17,871 nt of DNA from an uncultured Halieaceae bacterium (GTDB taxonomy: Bacteria; Pseudomonadota; Gammaproteobacteria; Pseudomonadales; Halieaceae). Both the position numbers and the translations under genes were made by a program. Shown here piece by piece: positions 1 to 7,774 of this stretch (positions within the stretch are counted from its first letter, which is position 1; each line of letters begins with the position of its first letter). The notes under the pieces are model-generated. The model was not told the origin of the DNA. It ran no database searches and saw only the letters and a list, made by a program, of their open reading frames with translations. The stretch lies in the NCBI GenBank assembly GCA_913063005.1, contig CAJXZI010000013.1:1-17871 (forward strand). Reading direction: 5' to 3'.

Positions 1-2
1 GG

Positions 3-671
3 ATCTTGCCGTTGCAACAAACTGTGGTCAGATCAAAACAGGATCCTTGGCCCGTGGGTTCACCCTCTCGGAAATACCTACAGAAGCGTGAAGGCGATGT
101 CGATGCCATCGTAGCAGCGGCTCTTGAGCGAAATGGATGGGAAGTAGTATCACCGCGTGAGTTCACTCAGCGCTGGCGAAACGCCGTTTCAATGCATGGA
201 GACCCAGTCGATCCAACAACCGGCCGAGTGAACAGCCGAACCTTCTCGCGCATCATTAACACCATCAAAGATCAGATGATGGAGTCGTCTGGTATCGACG
301 CGTTGGTCTTCACAGACTTACTGGAAAAAGATGTGTATTTCTCTCAAGGCGTGAACCGAGTAGCACGCTGGGACGGTGTGACACGTAAACCACCGACACA
401 AGGCGGCGGAACAGGTGTTTCGGTCAACTTCAATTGGAGCGTACCCGTAGCAGCCACTACCGTTCGCATCTCGATCTTCAATAGCGATCTCGAACGCATG
501 TTCGTGGGCGAAGGGGGCATTGCGTTTAACGAAGCCGTGGATACCCGAAGCGGCACCGGATTCGTAAGGCGTCGCGAGATACTCGGCAACGAGACGCACA
601 TCCGCGAGGGTGTAGCACTCGCACTGCACCCACTCATACCAATGAAGAACTGGCCTGGCGACCCCGACTAA
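3..671 (+). CDS. Conserved hypothetical protein, 5'-truncated by window edge
   Basis: I do not recognise this gene. The frame is open to the left edge and ends with a TAA at 669-671, so only the C-terminal ~222 residues are visible and the true start probably lies outside. The first possible start in view is a TTG at base 6 with no room for a ribosome site, so I do not accept it. The visible part begins with a helix-like stretch (EGDVDAIVAAALERNGWEVV), then mixed alpha/beta sequence, a Gly-rich turn (TQGGGTG), and beta-type segments with VRISIFNSDLERMF and a GNETHIREGV motif near the end. The spread of polar residues and absence of membrane segments suggest a soluble, possibly periplasmic, protein, but that is inference. 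It converges on the hupE-like gene, leaving only 18 bp between the two stops. Confidence 0.75.
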   Translation: MLPLQQTVVRSKQDPWPVGSPSRKYLQKREGDVDAIVAAALERNGWEVVSPREFTQRWRNAVSMHGDPVDPTTGRVNSRTFSRIINTIKDQMMESSGIDALVFTDLLEKDVYFSQGVNRVARWDGVTRKPPTQGGGTGVSVNFNWSVPVAATTVRISIFNSDLERMFVGEGGIAFNEAVDTRSGTGFVRRREILGNETHIREGVALALHPLIPMKNWPGDPD

Positions 672-680
672 GTCAGGCCA
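651..680. terminator. Weak inverted repeat between convergent stops
   Basis: TGGCCTG at 651-657 is perfectly complementary to CAGGCCA at 674-680, with a 16-nt loop that contains the stop codon of the left gene. The position between two convergent genes fits a bidirectional terminator. The loop is long and there is no real T-tract on either side, so it could be chance. Confidence 0.25.
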
Positions 681-689
681 ATGGCGTTT

Positions 690-1667
690 CTAGGCAAAGA
701 GTGCACCGGTCCGCTCGAGCACCCAAAAGGTGGAAACGGCTCCTAAGACATAAACTGGCGCCAGCTTTAGCCAAGACGCTGAGCTGATACGAGAGACAGC
801 AACGCCAATCACCGTGAGCAGTACCACAAAAATAAGCTGCCCTACTTCGATACCTACATTAAAAAACAATAAAGCCGTTGGTAAATGGATCTGCGGCAAA
901 CCTGTTTCCGCAAGCGCGCCCGCGAAGCCCATACCGTGAAGCAAGCCAAATGCGCCCGCCAAGTACCAGGGACGCTCCCATAACTGACTTCGTTTATCGG
1001 GCTTTGACAGCTCATAGGCTAGCGCCCAAATCGACACTGCAATTAACCACTCTATTAACGCCTCGGGGTTTGTCACGACGCCCAAGGATACGAGCGCCAG
1101 CGTAATACTGTGGCCCACTGTGAATGCAGTAATGGTGTATACCAAACGGCGCCCCCAACTCACCAACAGCAACAACCCCGCCACAAAGAACAAGTGATCA
1201 ATACCGATGGCTATATGCTCAGCCCCCAGCCACAGGTAGTGCCCTGCCGTCTCCAATAGAGAGCGCTGTGCGGGAACGACAAATACAGGCTCTGACACAG
1301 TCAACACTTCTTGAAAAAATACCTGAGGTTGAGGTCTGACAGACACCACCGCTGACGACTGATTTGCCGCAAGTCCGGATACACTGAGCGCCAAGCCCTC
1401 AAGCGAATCACTTTCACATTGCCACTGCTGGCGGAGTACTTTACCTGTGCCCTCTGGAAACCACGGCGTCTGAGAAACAACCGAACACCCTGCGGGTAAT
1501 ACAGGTAACATCGGAACATTTGACGTCGCTTGAGCCGGCGTTTTCCACACGACCGATATTTCGCCATTAGAGAGCGCTCGCACGTCGAGTGCGGACGGTG
1601 CAAAGCGATGTGCTTGTGCCGCGAGTGGGATTAGAAGCATCAATAAGACAGTGATTAGACGGATCAT
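690..1667 (-). CDS. HupE/UreJ-family membrane protein
   Basis: The 325-aa product has an N-terminal signal peptide (hydrophobic to about residue 17, likely cut after AQA before His20), a periplasmic domain of about 100 residues with two Cys (61 and 84), and from about residue 135 a bundle of six or so membrane helices. Conserved histidines sit in the motifs HYLWLGAEHIAIGIDHLFF (143-161), FTVGHSITL (182-190) and GLLHGMGFAG (241-250), the layout of the HupE/UreJ_2 family. Members related to HupE and UreJ are linked to nickel or other metal transport for hydrogenase and urease. No such enzymes are visible here, so the substrate is unknown. The start ATG overlaps the stop of the upstream parvulin gene (ATGA), so the two are probably translationally coupled. 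Confidence 0.85.
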   Translation of the reverse strand: MIRLITVLLMLLIPLAAQAHRFAPSALDVRALSNGEISVVWKTPAQATSNVPMLPVLPAGCSVVSQTPWFPEGTGKVLRQQWQCESDSLEGLALSVSGLAANQSSAVVSVRPQPQVFFQEVLTVSEPVFVVPAQRSLLETAGHYLWLGAEHIAIGIDHLFFVAGLLLLVSWGRRLVYTITAFTVGHSITLALVSLGVVTNPEALIEWLIAVSIWALAYELSKPDKRSQLWERPWYLAGAFGLLHGMGFAGALAETGLPQIHLPTALLFFNVGIEVGQLIFVVLLTVIGVAVSRISSASWLKLAPVYVLGAVSTFWVLERTGALFA

Positions 1668-2599
1668 AGAATCACCTCATAGCTAGCGAGTTGAGCCTCA
1701 ACCCACTTCTCAACGGCGGCATCCTCTGCCACTCGCCTCAAGTCGCGAGAGAGGTCAACAGAGACCTCATCCAACGTCTTCACCCGTCCTGGCCTCCGAC
1801 TCTCCACCCATACCCAGTGTTGGCCAAAGATTGAGGTTATCGGCCCCAACCATGTTTCCTCTGTGATTTCTCTACTGTCGAGTATCTCCGCTAGTTCGAG
1901 CGCAAATTGGTCGCCAAATTGCCTCGATATATCAAGAAGGCTTACGTTCCTGAATCGGTAGCCTGCGAGAAAGACATCGCTGCTGCTGCGCGCTTCATCG
2001 GGGGTAATACGCTTCTTCACTGCGCTCATGAGGGTTTCAGCGCGTTCATCAGGCGCATCGGGGCGCAAAAATACATGGGCAAAGCCTAAGCGCTCAGGCT
2101 CCTCAAATTCAGAGATTCGATTGTTGTACTCGGTAAGAAGTTCAGCGTCTGTTGCGGTATGGGGAGGCTGCGTTGCTACAATAAGTGTCTCCATGACCTG
2201 AACGGTTCGGCGACGGACAACCTCATCCGCAAGGTGCAATCTGAGTTCCCAAGCCTCCGACAGGAGCTCCTCATCGGTTGCCTCCCGCTCTGGACTCATA
2301 AAACGCATGTTTCTAATTAGGCGCCTCTGAACGACGAGATCCTGATTGATTACACCGCGCTCGATCGCCTCAACAAACAAAAGCTCCTCGCGCAGCTCGC
2401 GCTGTTTGATGCGTTCAATTTGTTGGTCGGTTAGCTGAGTCTGTTGCAGCTGTTGCAGCGCCTCGGCTTGCAGCTGAACACGCTCTGGGTTTGGCGGACC
2501 CAGTTGTGGTTTTGGCTCCGGAAATAGCCACAGATTAAGAATAAATAACACCACACCCGCAAACACAAATTGGTTCGCGATGGACTGATAGAACCGCAT
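1664..2599 (-). CDS. PpiC/SurA-like (parvulin-type) peptidyl-prolyl isomerase, membrane-anchored
   Basis: The 311-aa product has one N-terminal membrane segment (about residues 10-27, FVFAGVVLFILNLWLF) followed by a Pro-rich and Gln-rich stretch (LQQLQQTQLTDQQ) likely to be helical. A SurA-N-like helical region (roughly 50-150) precedes a parvulin-like domain with the typical first strand LGFAHVFLRP and the C-terminal signature WLGPITSIFGQHWVWV. It probably acts on proteins in the periplasm while tethered to the inner membrane. It lies 23 bp after the nitroreductase gene and overlaps the hupE-like gene by 4 bp. The Shine-Dalgarno is a G7 tract followed by AG (complement of 2607-2614), about 7 nt from the ATG. 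The catalytic competence of the parvulin domain cannot be judged by eye, and a chaperone-only role is possible. Confidence 0.8.
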   Translation of the reverse strand: MRFYQSIANQFVFAGVVLFILNLWLFPEPKPQLGPPNPERVQLQAEALQQLQQTQLTDQQIERIKQRELREELLFVEAIERGVINQDLVVQRRLIRNMRFMSPEREATDEELLSEAWELRLHLADEVVRRRTVQVMETLIVATQPPHTATDAELLTEYNNRISEFEEPERLGFAHVFLRPDAPDERAETLMSAVKKRITPDEARSSSDVFLAGYRFRNVSLLDISRQFGDQFALELAEILDSREITEETWLGPITSIFGQHWVWVESRRPGRVKTLDEVSVDLSRDLRRVAEDAAVEKWVEAQLASYEVIL

Positions 2600-2622
2600 G
2601 TAACACTCCCCCCCAAGGAGCG

Positions 2623-3183
2623 CTAAAAGTGCGTCAGGAAATCGCCCGGGTCAAGTTCCGGAATGTTTTTTGATGGTCCTTTTCGCGTACCGATATACAA
2701 GAACCCAATAACCTCGTCTTGCGCACTGCCGCCCAAAGCTTCGATAACATGTGGATCGGTTGCATATTGGCCCGTTCGCCACATCGTCCCATAACCCAGC
2801 GCGTTGGCTGCCAGAGACATTGCGTACGTCGCAGCGGCCGCCGAACCGACTTGCTCAGTCCGATCGACTTTCGGATGCGCTTTGTAGTCCAACATCACCG
2901 CGACGATCATCGGAGCTCGCAGGGGAGCCTTAAGCGCTTTGGCTAGCTGCGCCTCGTCTGTCACGCCCCGCAAGCGAAGACTCTCGTGGAGAACCACGCC
3001 TAGATCGCCCCTTCGGTCGCCCTCAGTAACCACAAAGCGCCAAGGTCTCAACAGTGCGTGATCTGGCGCTCGCATCGCAGCGCGGGTTATAAGATCGACC
3101 TCCTCAGAGCTGGGACCGGGAGCCTCTAAACTGCCGTGCGATACGCGCTCGGTCAGTGCTTTTAAAACATCATGATTCATCAT
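2623..3183 (-). CDS. YdjA-like FMN-dependent nitroreductase family protein
   Basis: The 186-aa product matches the short nitroreductase subgroup of E. coli YdjA. Visible are RAAMRAPDHALLRPWRFVV (FMN and substrate-side loop, about residues 33-51), a central AAAATYAMSLAANALGYGTMWRTG segment (117-137) and the C-terminal QDEVIGFLYIGTRKGP strand. Family members are homodimers that bind FMN and oxidise NAD(P)H; the natural electron acceptor is usually unknown. Two ATGs lie in tandem at 3183 and 3180, neither with a good Shine-Dalgarno. It is the first gene of the minus-strand cluster with the parvulin and HupE-like genes. It is only distantly similar to the other nitroreductase in the window (9506-10177). 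Confidence 0.9.
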   Translation of the reverse strand: MMNHDVLKALTERVSHGSLEAPGPSSEEVDLITRAAMRAPDHALLRPWRFVVTEGDRRGDLGVVLHESLRLRGVTDEAQLAKALKAPLRAPMIVAVMLDYKAHPKVDRTEQVGSAAAATYAMSLAANALGYGTMWRTGQYATDPHVIEALGGSAQDEVIGFLYIGTRKGPSKNIPELDPGDFLTHF

Positions 3184-3608
3184 GTGGCAAGTTTACCAAT
3201 CACAGTACGCTGGTTTAAGTGGAAAATCGTATCGGGGCTGTATTATTTGGGCTCAGGTTGATCACCCGATATAGATTACTTGCAGTCAGATTGAGCGGTA
3301 CATTTAGGTCGAGATTCGTAGGTCGAGATTCGGCTCTCTCTTGAGCTCTAGCGTTAATTTGTAAAAACGCTGGTTTACCGCATTGGTTATTTTGGCGAAG
3401 CCAGCATTGCTAAGGGCTCTTGTCCGCTCACCTTGTCTGTGCAACAGACGCTTCCTTGAATACATATGCCAGTAGCGCCATACAGCGCATCCAAGCGCCT
3501 TAGTTTCACGGTTAAGTCTGCAGACCTCAGTTCACCACCAAGGCTATAGTCATCGCTCTGAATAAGTCAGTGAGCAACACGACGATCGGTGACTACGAGC
3601 GCAGTGGC
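3184..3608. other. 425-bp non-coding stretch with a 14-bp tandem duplication
   Basis: No convincing gene, tRNA or riboswitch is visible between the starts and stops of the flanking minus-strand genes. It should hold the promoter of the nitroreductase cluster at its left end and any terminator of fabY at its right end, but I see no strong sigma-70 boxes or hairpin plus T-tract. The only clear structure is the tandem 14-mer at 3305-3332 and an 11-bp direct repeat, ACGCTGGTTTA, at 3207-3217 and 3367-3377. Confidence 0.5.
3305..3332. repeat. Tandem duplication of a 14-bp unit
   Basis: TAGGTCGAGATTCG occurs twice back to back, at 3305-3318 and 3319-3332, with no mismatch. It lies in non-coding DNA and looks like a simple slippage or duplication event; a binding-site role is possible but unsupported. 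Confidence 0.9.
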
Positions 3609-5411
3609 TCAGCTTTGGATACTCCAATCGCTAGGAACAACGCGCTCGGCGATGTCTATTGCAAGATCGCCAATTATCAACCGACCTGACTCAACGCGAA
3701 TATCCTCGTCAGATAACACGCCGTCGTTAAAACGGTACATCGGTTGCCAATCTCCGTTTAAACGCTCACTTTCAATATCATTACGCGTTTTCTCAACAGC
3801 TTCATGCGCTGTGCGCCACTGTGTCATTGCAGTTGCAGAGTGACGTTTCTCGAGTAGCGTCATCGAGACTTCTGGGCTCAGTACGGTTGCTGTCGCATTG
3901 TTACCACCAAAGCCTTTACTGTTTACGAGCGCATACGAACAGTCGGCGGTCTCGACATCTCGCAGTGCAAAGCTCAAACGATCCGTAACAACATCCTCGG
4001 CTAGCACATCAATCGAGCCGATACCCGGCACCCAACCAGAATCCCAGATACCTAAAAGCGCTGACATCTGATCGCCCGCGGCTGCGCCCAGCGAGTGACC
4101 TGTGTGGCTTTTAATGGCGGAGACACGCCAGTCATCAACCGATAAAGCATTTGCAACAGTGCTGAAGATTGCAGACTCTGAGGTCCGGTTTTGAGGGGTT
4201 CCCGTGCCGTGGGCCATGACCAAGCCGTCACGCTTGAATGCGGACTCACCCAAAATATCGCGCGCTGCTTGAGCCGCACGAACCATCGTCAAAAAGTTAC
4301 CAGCACCGGGCCCGGGAATAGATTTTTTGGCGCCATCAGCGTGCACCGAGACGAATGGCACAGCGCCCAGAATAGAGGCTCCTCGTTCCAGAGCCAGTTC
4401 ATCGTCCATGAGAATCATGACTTGGGCTGACTCACCCATCACAAAACCACAATTCTCCCCAAACGGGCGACAAGCCGATCGGTAATGAATAAGTCCATCT
4501 TCCCCAACACCCTGAAGTTGTCTCAACTCTTTGTCGGTAGCCAGCGCACCCATCGCGACGTAGCCATCCATAAGCTCAGGAATGATTGGGGCCTCGGAGG
4601 CACCGACAACGGCGATGCGAGCCCGACCCGATTTGATGTCGTCCACGCCTCGCTGAAGATTGTAAAGAAACGTCGCGCAGGCGCCCAAGGCGGGGCCGGT
4701 ATGCCCTAGGGATTTCAAAACATAGGCGTTGATAAAATCACCGGGCATTTCAGCAAAACCCAGAGGACAGTTCTTGGCACTCACCCGCTCACCGCGATGC
4801 CCTGCCGTCATCATTCCGCCTGTAGCCGCCTCATCGAGCTGCCCCATTGAGCTAGAGACGTAAACGCTGACTGCATCAGGGGGTAGAGAGCCCGCGATTT
4901 GATCCCAATCAAGGCCGAGGTCCGCAAGCGCGTCGGACATTGCGTAGATCGACATTTGCAGACCACGCGGATGGTTTCGTGACGTATAAAGCGCGCCTGG
5001 ATCGAATCCCATCGGTAACTGACCGGCAACACTCACCTCAAACTCACGCTCAGTCGGCACGAGAACCGTATCGCCCGACGACAGTCCGCGAAGTGCATTC
5101 TGTGCCCGCGACGTTGTAAAACCATCGGGCGATAAATTAACCACCCCATGTACGTCATCAATCCGGTAACGATGGTTGATCGCGACTGCAGATGGGTCAA
5201 AATGCTGGCGCTCAATTCTGCGAACAAGCGTTCGCGCCAAAATTTCATCCTCGATATCTGAGTCCATCATGACGCCAAGCGCCTTGATGGTTCGGTTTCT
5301 GGCTTCAACATCAATCGAGTTGATGACCAAGCGATTGTGGGCATGACGCTGCGATGAACGTCCTGCAGTGTTGATCCCCCCGGATGCAACGATGACAGGT
5401 AGATTGGGCAT
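3609..5411 (-). CDS. fabY: FabY-type beta-ketoacyl-ACP synthase (fatty acid initiation)
   Basis: At 600 aa this is far longer than FabB or FabF (about 410) and matches the P. aeruginosa FabY class, which condenses acetyl-CoA with malonyl-ACP to start fatty acid synthesis. Shared landmarks are the N-terminus MPNLPVIVASGGINTAGRSS, the GACATFLYNLQRG active-site segment with nucleophile Cys245, HGTGTPQNRTSES with His401, KSHTGHSLGAAAGDQ with His439, and NSKGFGGNNAT near residue 498. The full Cys-His-His triad is present, so it should be active. Extra sequence comprises an insert at about 35-130 before the thiolase fold proper and a C-terminal tail of about 85 residues. It is cytoplasmic. It is transcribed away from the GlxA/AraC-type regulator across an 85-bp gap, and the thiolase lies beyond that regulator. 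The Shine-Dalgarno is weak (AAGATCT before the ATG). Confidence 0.92.
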   Translation of the reverse strand: MPNLPVIVASGGINTAGRSSQRHAHNRLVINSIDVEARNRTIKALGVMMDSDIEDEILARTLVRRIERQHFDPSAVAINHRYRIDDVHGVVNLSPDGFTTSRAQNALRGLSSGDTVLVPTEREFEVSVAGQLPMGFDPGALYTSRNHPRGLQMSIYAMSDALADLGLDWDQIAGSLPPDAVSVYVSSSMGQLDEAATGGMMTAGHRGERVSAKNCPLGFAEMPGDFINAYVLKSLGHTGPALGACATFLYNLQRGVDDIKSGRARIAVVGASEAPIIPELMDGYVAMGALATDKELRQLQGVGEDGLIHYRSACRPFGENCGFVMGESAQVMILMDDELALERGASILGAVPFVSVHADGAKKSIPGPGAGNFLTMVRAAQAARDILGESAFKRDGLVMAHGTGTPQNRTSESAIFSTVANALSVDDWRVSAIKSHTGHSLGAAAGDQMSALLGIWDSGWVPGIGSIDVLAEDVVTDRLSFALRDVETADCSYALVNSKGFGGNNATATVLSPEVSMTLLEKRHSATAMTQWRTAHEAVEKTRNDIESERLNGDWQPMYRFNDGVLSDEDIRVESGRLIIGDLAIDIAERVVPSDWSIQS

Positions 5412-5444
5412 AGATCTTATGTAATTCGGTTACCGCGACAGCCT

Positions 5445-5473
5445 TTGATTGTAAAAACAGCGTCTTTTATACT
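5445..5473 (+). promoter_or_regulatory. Predicted sigma-70 promoter of the AraC-type regulator
   Basis: TTGATT (5445-5450) and TATACT (5468-5473) are separated by exactly 17 bp, four and five matches to the consensus boxes. Transcription would start near 5480, giving a leader of only about 17 nt before the ATG at 5497. The -10 overlaps a small perfect inverted repeat, TATAC-TTTT-GTATA (5468-5481), which could be an operator. Confidence 0.6.
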
Positions 5474-5496
5474 TTTGTATATTTCAGCCGCATATC

Positions 5497-6501
5497 ATGA
5501 AAAAACCGACGGAAAAATTTCGCATACCACGCATCGCAGCGCTCATTCACAGCGATGCATTAGCGAGTTCAGTGACCTTGCCCATGGAGCTCTCGATGGC
5601 GGCGGCACAAACCGCGGGGCAACTCATCGATCCCGAAAGCCACGTTGCACTCATATCCCCGACTGGCGGGCGGGTCACAACGAGTGGTGGGCTAAAGGTA
5701 GATACGCAAGCCATCGAGAAAGTGGGTAGGCTCGATCTGCTCGTTATCTCTGCAATCTGGCGGGACCCACGGCGGGTGCTCAAGAGACACCCCTCACTGG
5801 CACCCTTCATTCGGAAGGTCGCGAAGACAGGCACGGCAATTGCCGCGGTGGGTACAGGGAGTTTCCTGCTAGCCGAAACAGGCCTCCTAAAGCGAAAGGC
5901 TGCGACGACCCACTGGTTTTGGTTTGATGAATTTGCGAAGCGCTACCCTGAGGTAGAGCTGCGCCGCGACCAGCTGATTGTTCAATCAGATAATCTGTTT
6001 TGCGCCGGGAGCGTGAATTCGATCAGCGACCTATTGGTATACCTTATGGGCAGCTTCTACAACCCGGAGGTGGCGAGGCGTATCGAAAATCAATTCTCGC
6101 CCGAGATACGTCAGCGTTTTCGCACAACCCAGTTGGGATCGCATACATTGCAAGAACACTATGACGAGGTCGTAACGGACCTGCAGTTGTACATGCGTGA
6201 AAAACTCAGTGCACCGATCTCGATGTTAGATTTTGCTCACCGCTACAACCTATCCGAGCGCACACTATCAAGACGGTTTCAGCGTGCAACAGGCACAACT
6301 CCGTGGCAATACCTTTTGACTGTGAGGATGAGCGAGGCTGCATCGCTCCTACGGAGCACTAATTTATCCGTGACCCAAGTGGCAACGGAGGTCGGCATTA
6401 CAGATTCGGCGCATTTCGCGCGACAATTTAAAAGGGCAAATCAACTGACACCGACTCAGTATCGAAAAGCAGTGCGAGGAAAAATGTTCTCCGCCAATTG
6501 A
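5497..6501 (+). CDS. GlxA/AraC-type transcriptional regulator (DJ-1/PfpI-like domain plus AraC HTH)
   Basis: The 334-aa protein joins a DJ-1/PfpI-like domain (about 10-185) to an AraC/XylS DNA-binding domain (about 225-328). In the first domain the strand-turn GTGSFLLAETGLL (119-131) followed by ATTHWFW is typical of GlxA-like regulators. The residue normally Cys in that turn is Gly119 here, so the pseudo-nucleophile is lost. The DNA-binding domain shows both helix-turn-helix units, SMLDFAHRYNLSERTLSRRF (242-261) and VTQVATEVGITDSAHFARQF (292-311), and ends with the usual LTPTQYRK. It is divergent from fabY and 79 bp upstream of the thiolase, so it may control one or both; the ligand is unknown. 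The ATG at 5497 has no clear Shine-Dalgarno. Confidence 0.9.
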   Translation: MKKPTEKFRIPRIAALIHSDALASSVTLPMELSMAAAQTAGQLIDPESHVALISPTGGRVTTSGGLKVDTQAIEKVGRLDLLVISAIWRDPRRVLKRHPSLAPFIRKVAKTGTAIAAVGTGSFLLAETGLLKRKAATTHWFWFDEFAKRYPEVELRRDQLIVQSDNLFCAGSVNSISDLLVYLMGSFYNPEVARRIENQFSPEIRQRFRTTQLGSHTLQEHYDEVVTDLQLYMREKLSAPISMLDFAHRYNLSERTLSRRFQRATGTTPWQYLLTVRMSEAASLLRSTNLSVTQVATEVGITDSAHFARQFKRANQLTPTQYRKAVRGKMFSAN

Positions 6502-6580
6502 GGGATGTCTTTTCATTGAGACACCAGTGCCAATGTGGCTTAATCGCTCACCTTAATAAATCGCACCGGAGTCTTATCTC

Positions 6581-7759
6581 ATGTCCGAAGAAATCTACAT
6601 CGTAAGTGGCGCAAGAACACCCATGGGCGGGCTTATGGGCGACCTGGCTGCGGTGACGGCGCCTCAGCTCGGTAGCACAGCGATCAAAGCGGCTGTTGAG
6701 CGATCGGGAATTGCTGGGGACAAGATTGATGAAGTCTTCATGGGCTGTGTGCTGCCGGCTGGCCTTAAGCAATGCCCAGCGCGACAGGCGAGTCGATACG
6801 CCGGACTGCCCGACCACGTTGGCGCCGTAACGGTTAACAAAGCCTGCGGCAGCGGTATGCAAGCGACTATCTTTGGCATAGACAGCATACGGGCCGGCAC
6901 GAATAGAGTTGCCATCGCCGGTGGTCTCGAGAGTATGTCCAACGCACCCCATTTAATGCCCAGTGGGCGTGCTGGACAGCGCCTGGGGCACACACAGATT
7001 TACGATCATATGTTCATGGATGGCTTGGAAGACGCCTACACGGGCGGCGCCATGGGCAGCTTTGCTCAGGCTACAGCCGATGAGCATGGCATTACCCGTG
7101 AGGCGATGGACGATTTCGCGATTCAAAGTTTGACTCGGGCAAAGACCGCCATTGAGCAAGGCCTGCTCAAGGCTGAAACCGCAGCGGTTGAAGTGAAAAC
7201 TCGTCGAGAGACCATTACCGTTGTCGACGATGAGCAACCCCACAAAGGGCGTGTCGACAAGATTCCTGGTTTACGACCCGCGTTTGCCAAGGAGGGCACC
7301 ATCACCGCCGCAAATGCGAGTTCAATATCGGACGGTGCAAGTGCACTGATCCTCGCGAGCGAATCCGCGGTTAACGAATATGGGCTGAAGCCAATGGCTA
7401 AAATTGTGGCCCACTCGCGCGCCAGTCGCGACCCAGCCGAATTCACGCTTGCACCTGTGGACGCTATTTCTTCGCTCATGGAGAAAACCGGTTGGTCAAC
7501 GAGCGACGTAGATCTTTGGGAGATTAACGAAGCTTTTGCCATGGTGACGATGCTCGCTATGCAAGCGCACGGGTTGGACCCAGACAAAGTTAATGTCCAC
7601 GGTGGCGCCTGCGCACAGGGCCATCCCATTGGCTCTACAGGCTCCCGAATTATCATCACCCTGATGCATGCCATGCACCACTATGGCAAAGACAAAGGCG
7701 TTGCTGCCTTGTGCATCGGTGGTGGCGAGGCGACAGCCGTTGCCATTGAGAAGTGTTGA
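6581..7759 (+). CDS. Thiolase, probable acetyl-CoA C-acetyltransferase
   Basis: The 392-aa product is a full-length class II-type thiolase that should reversibly condense two acetyl-CoA to acetoacetyl-CoA or cleave 3-ketoacyl-CoA. Nucleophile Cys89 lies in NKACGSGMQA, the NEAFA box is at 316-320, His348 in GGACAQGHPIGSTGSRI and the second catalytic Cys378 in CIGGGEA. The His-motif has Cys-Ala-Gln where many family members have Ile-Ala-Leu, but key residues are intact. Acetyl-CoA acetyltransferase (AtoB/PhaA-like) is favoured over a long-chain FadA enzyme by length and by the absence of a FadB partner; substrate range cannot be read from sequence. The GGAG at 6568-6571 is a plausible ribosome site. 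The stop is 15 bp before ribB, so the two probably share a transcript. Confidence 0.9.
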   Translation: MSEEIYIVSGARTPMGGLMGDLAAVTAPQLGSTAIKAAVERSGIAGDKIDEVFMGCVLPAGLKQCPARQASRYAGLPDHVGAVTVNKACGSGMQATIFGIDSIRAGTNRVAIAGGLESMSNAPHLMPSGRAGQRLGHTQIYDHMFMDGLEDAYTGGAMGSFAQATADEHGITREAMDDFAIQSLTRAKTAIEQGLLKAETAAVEVKTRRETITVVDDEQPHKGRVDKIPGLRPAFAKEGTITAANASSISDGASALILASESAVNEYGLKPMAKIVAHSRASRDPAEFTLAPVDAISSLMEKTGWSTSDVDLWEINEAFAMVTMLAMQAHGLDPDKVNVHGGACAQGHPIGSTGSRIIITLMHAMHHYGKDKGVAALCIGGGEATAVAIEKC

Positions 7760-7762
7760 GTT

Positions 7763-7770
7763 AGGAGAGG
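7763..7770 (+). promoter_or_regulatory. Strong Shine-Dalgarno of ribB
   Basis: AGGAGAGG sits 4 nt before the ATG at 7775 (7 nt counted from its AGGAG core). It fixes the start and leaves no room for an FMN riboswitch between the thiolase and ribB. Confidence 0.8.
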
Positions 7771-7774
7771 TTTC

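Noticed and set aside
7123..7674. Long open frame antisense to the thiolase
   Set aside because: It mirrors the third-position pattern of an obvious thiolase gene and encodes no recognisable protein.
7760..7774. FMN riboswitch before ribB
   Set aside because: Only 15 bp separate the thiolase stop from the ribB start, far too short for this RNA element.
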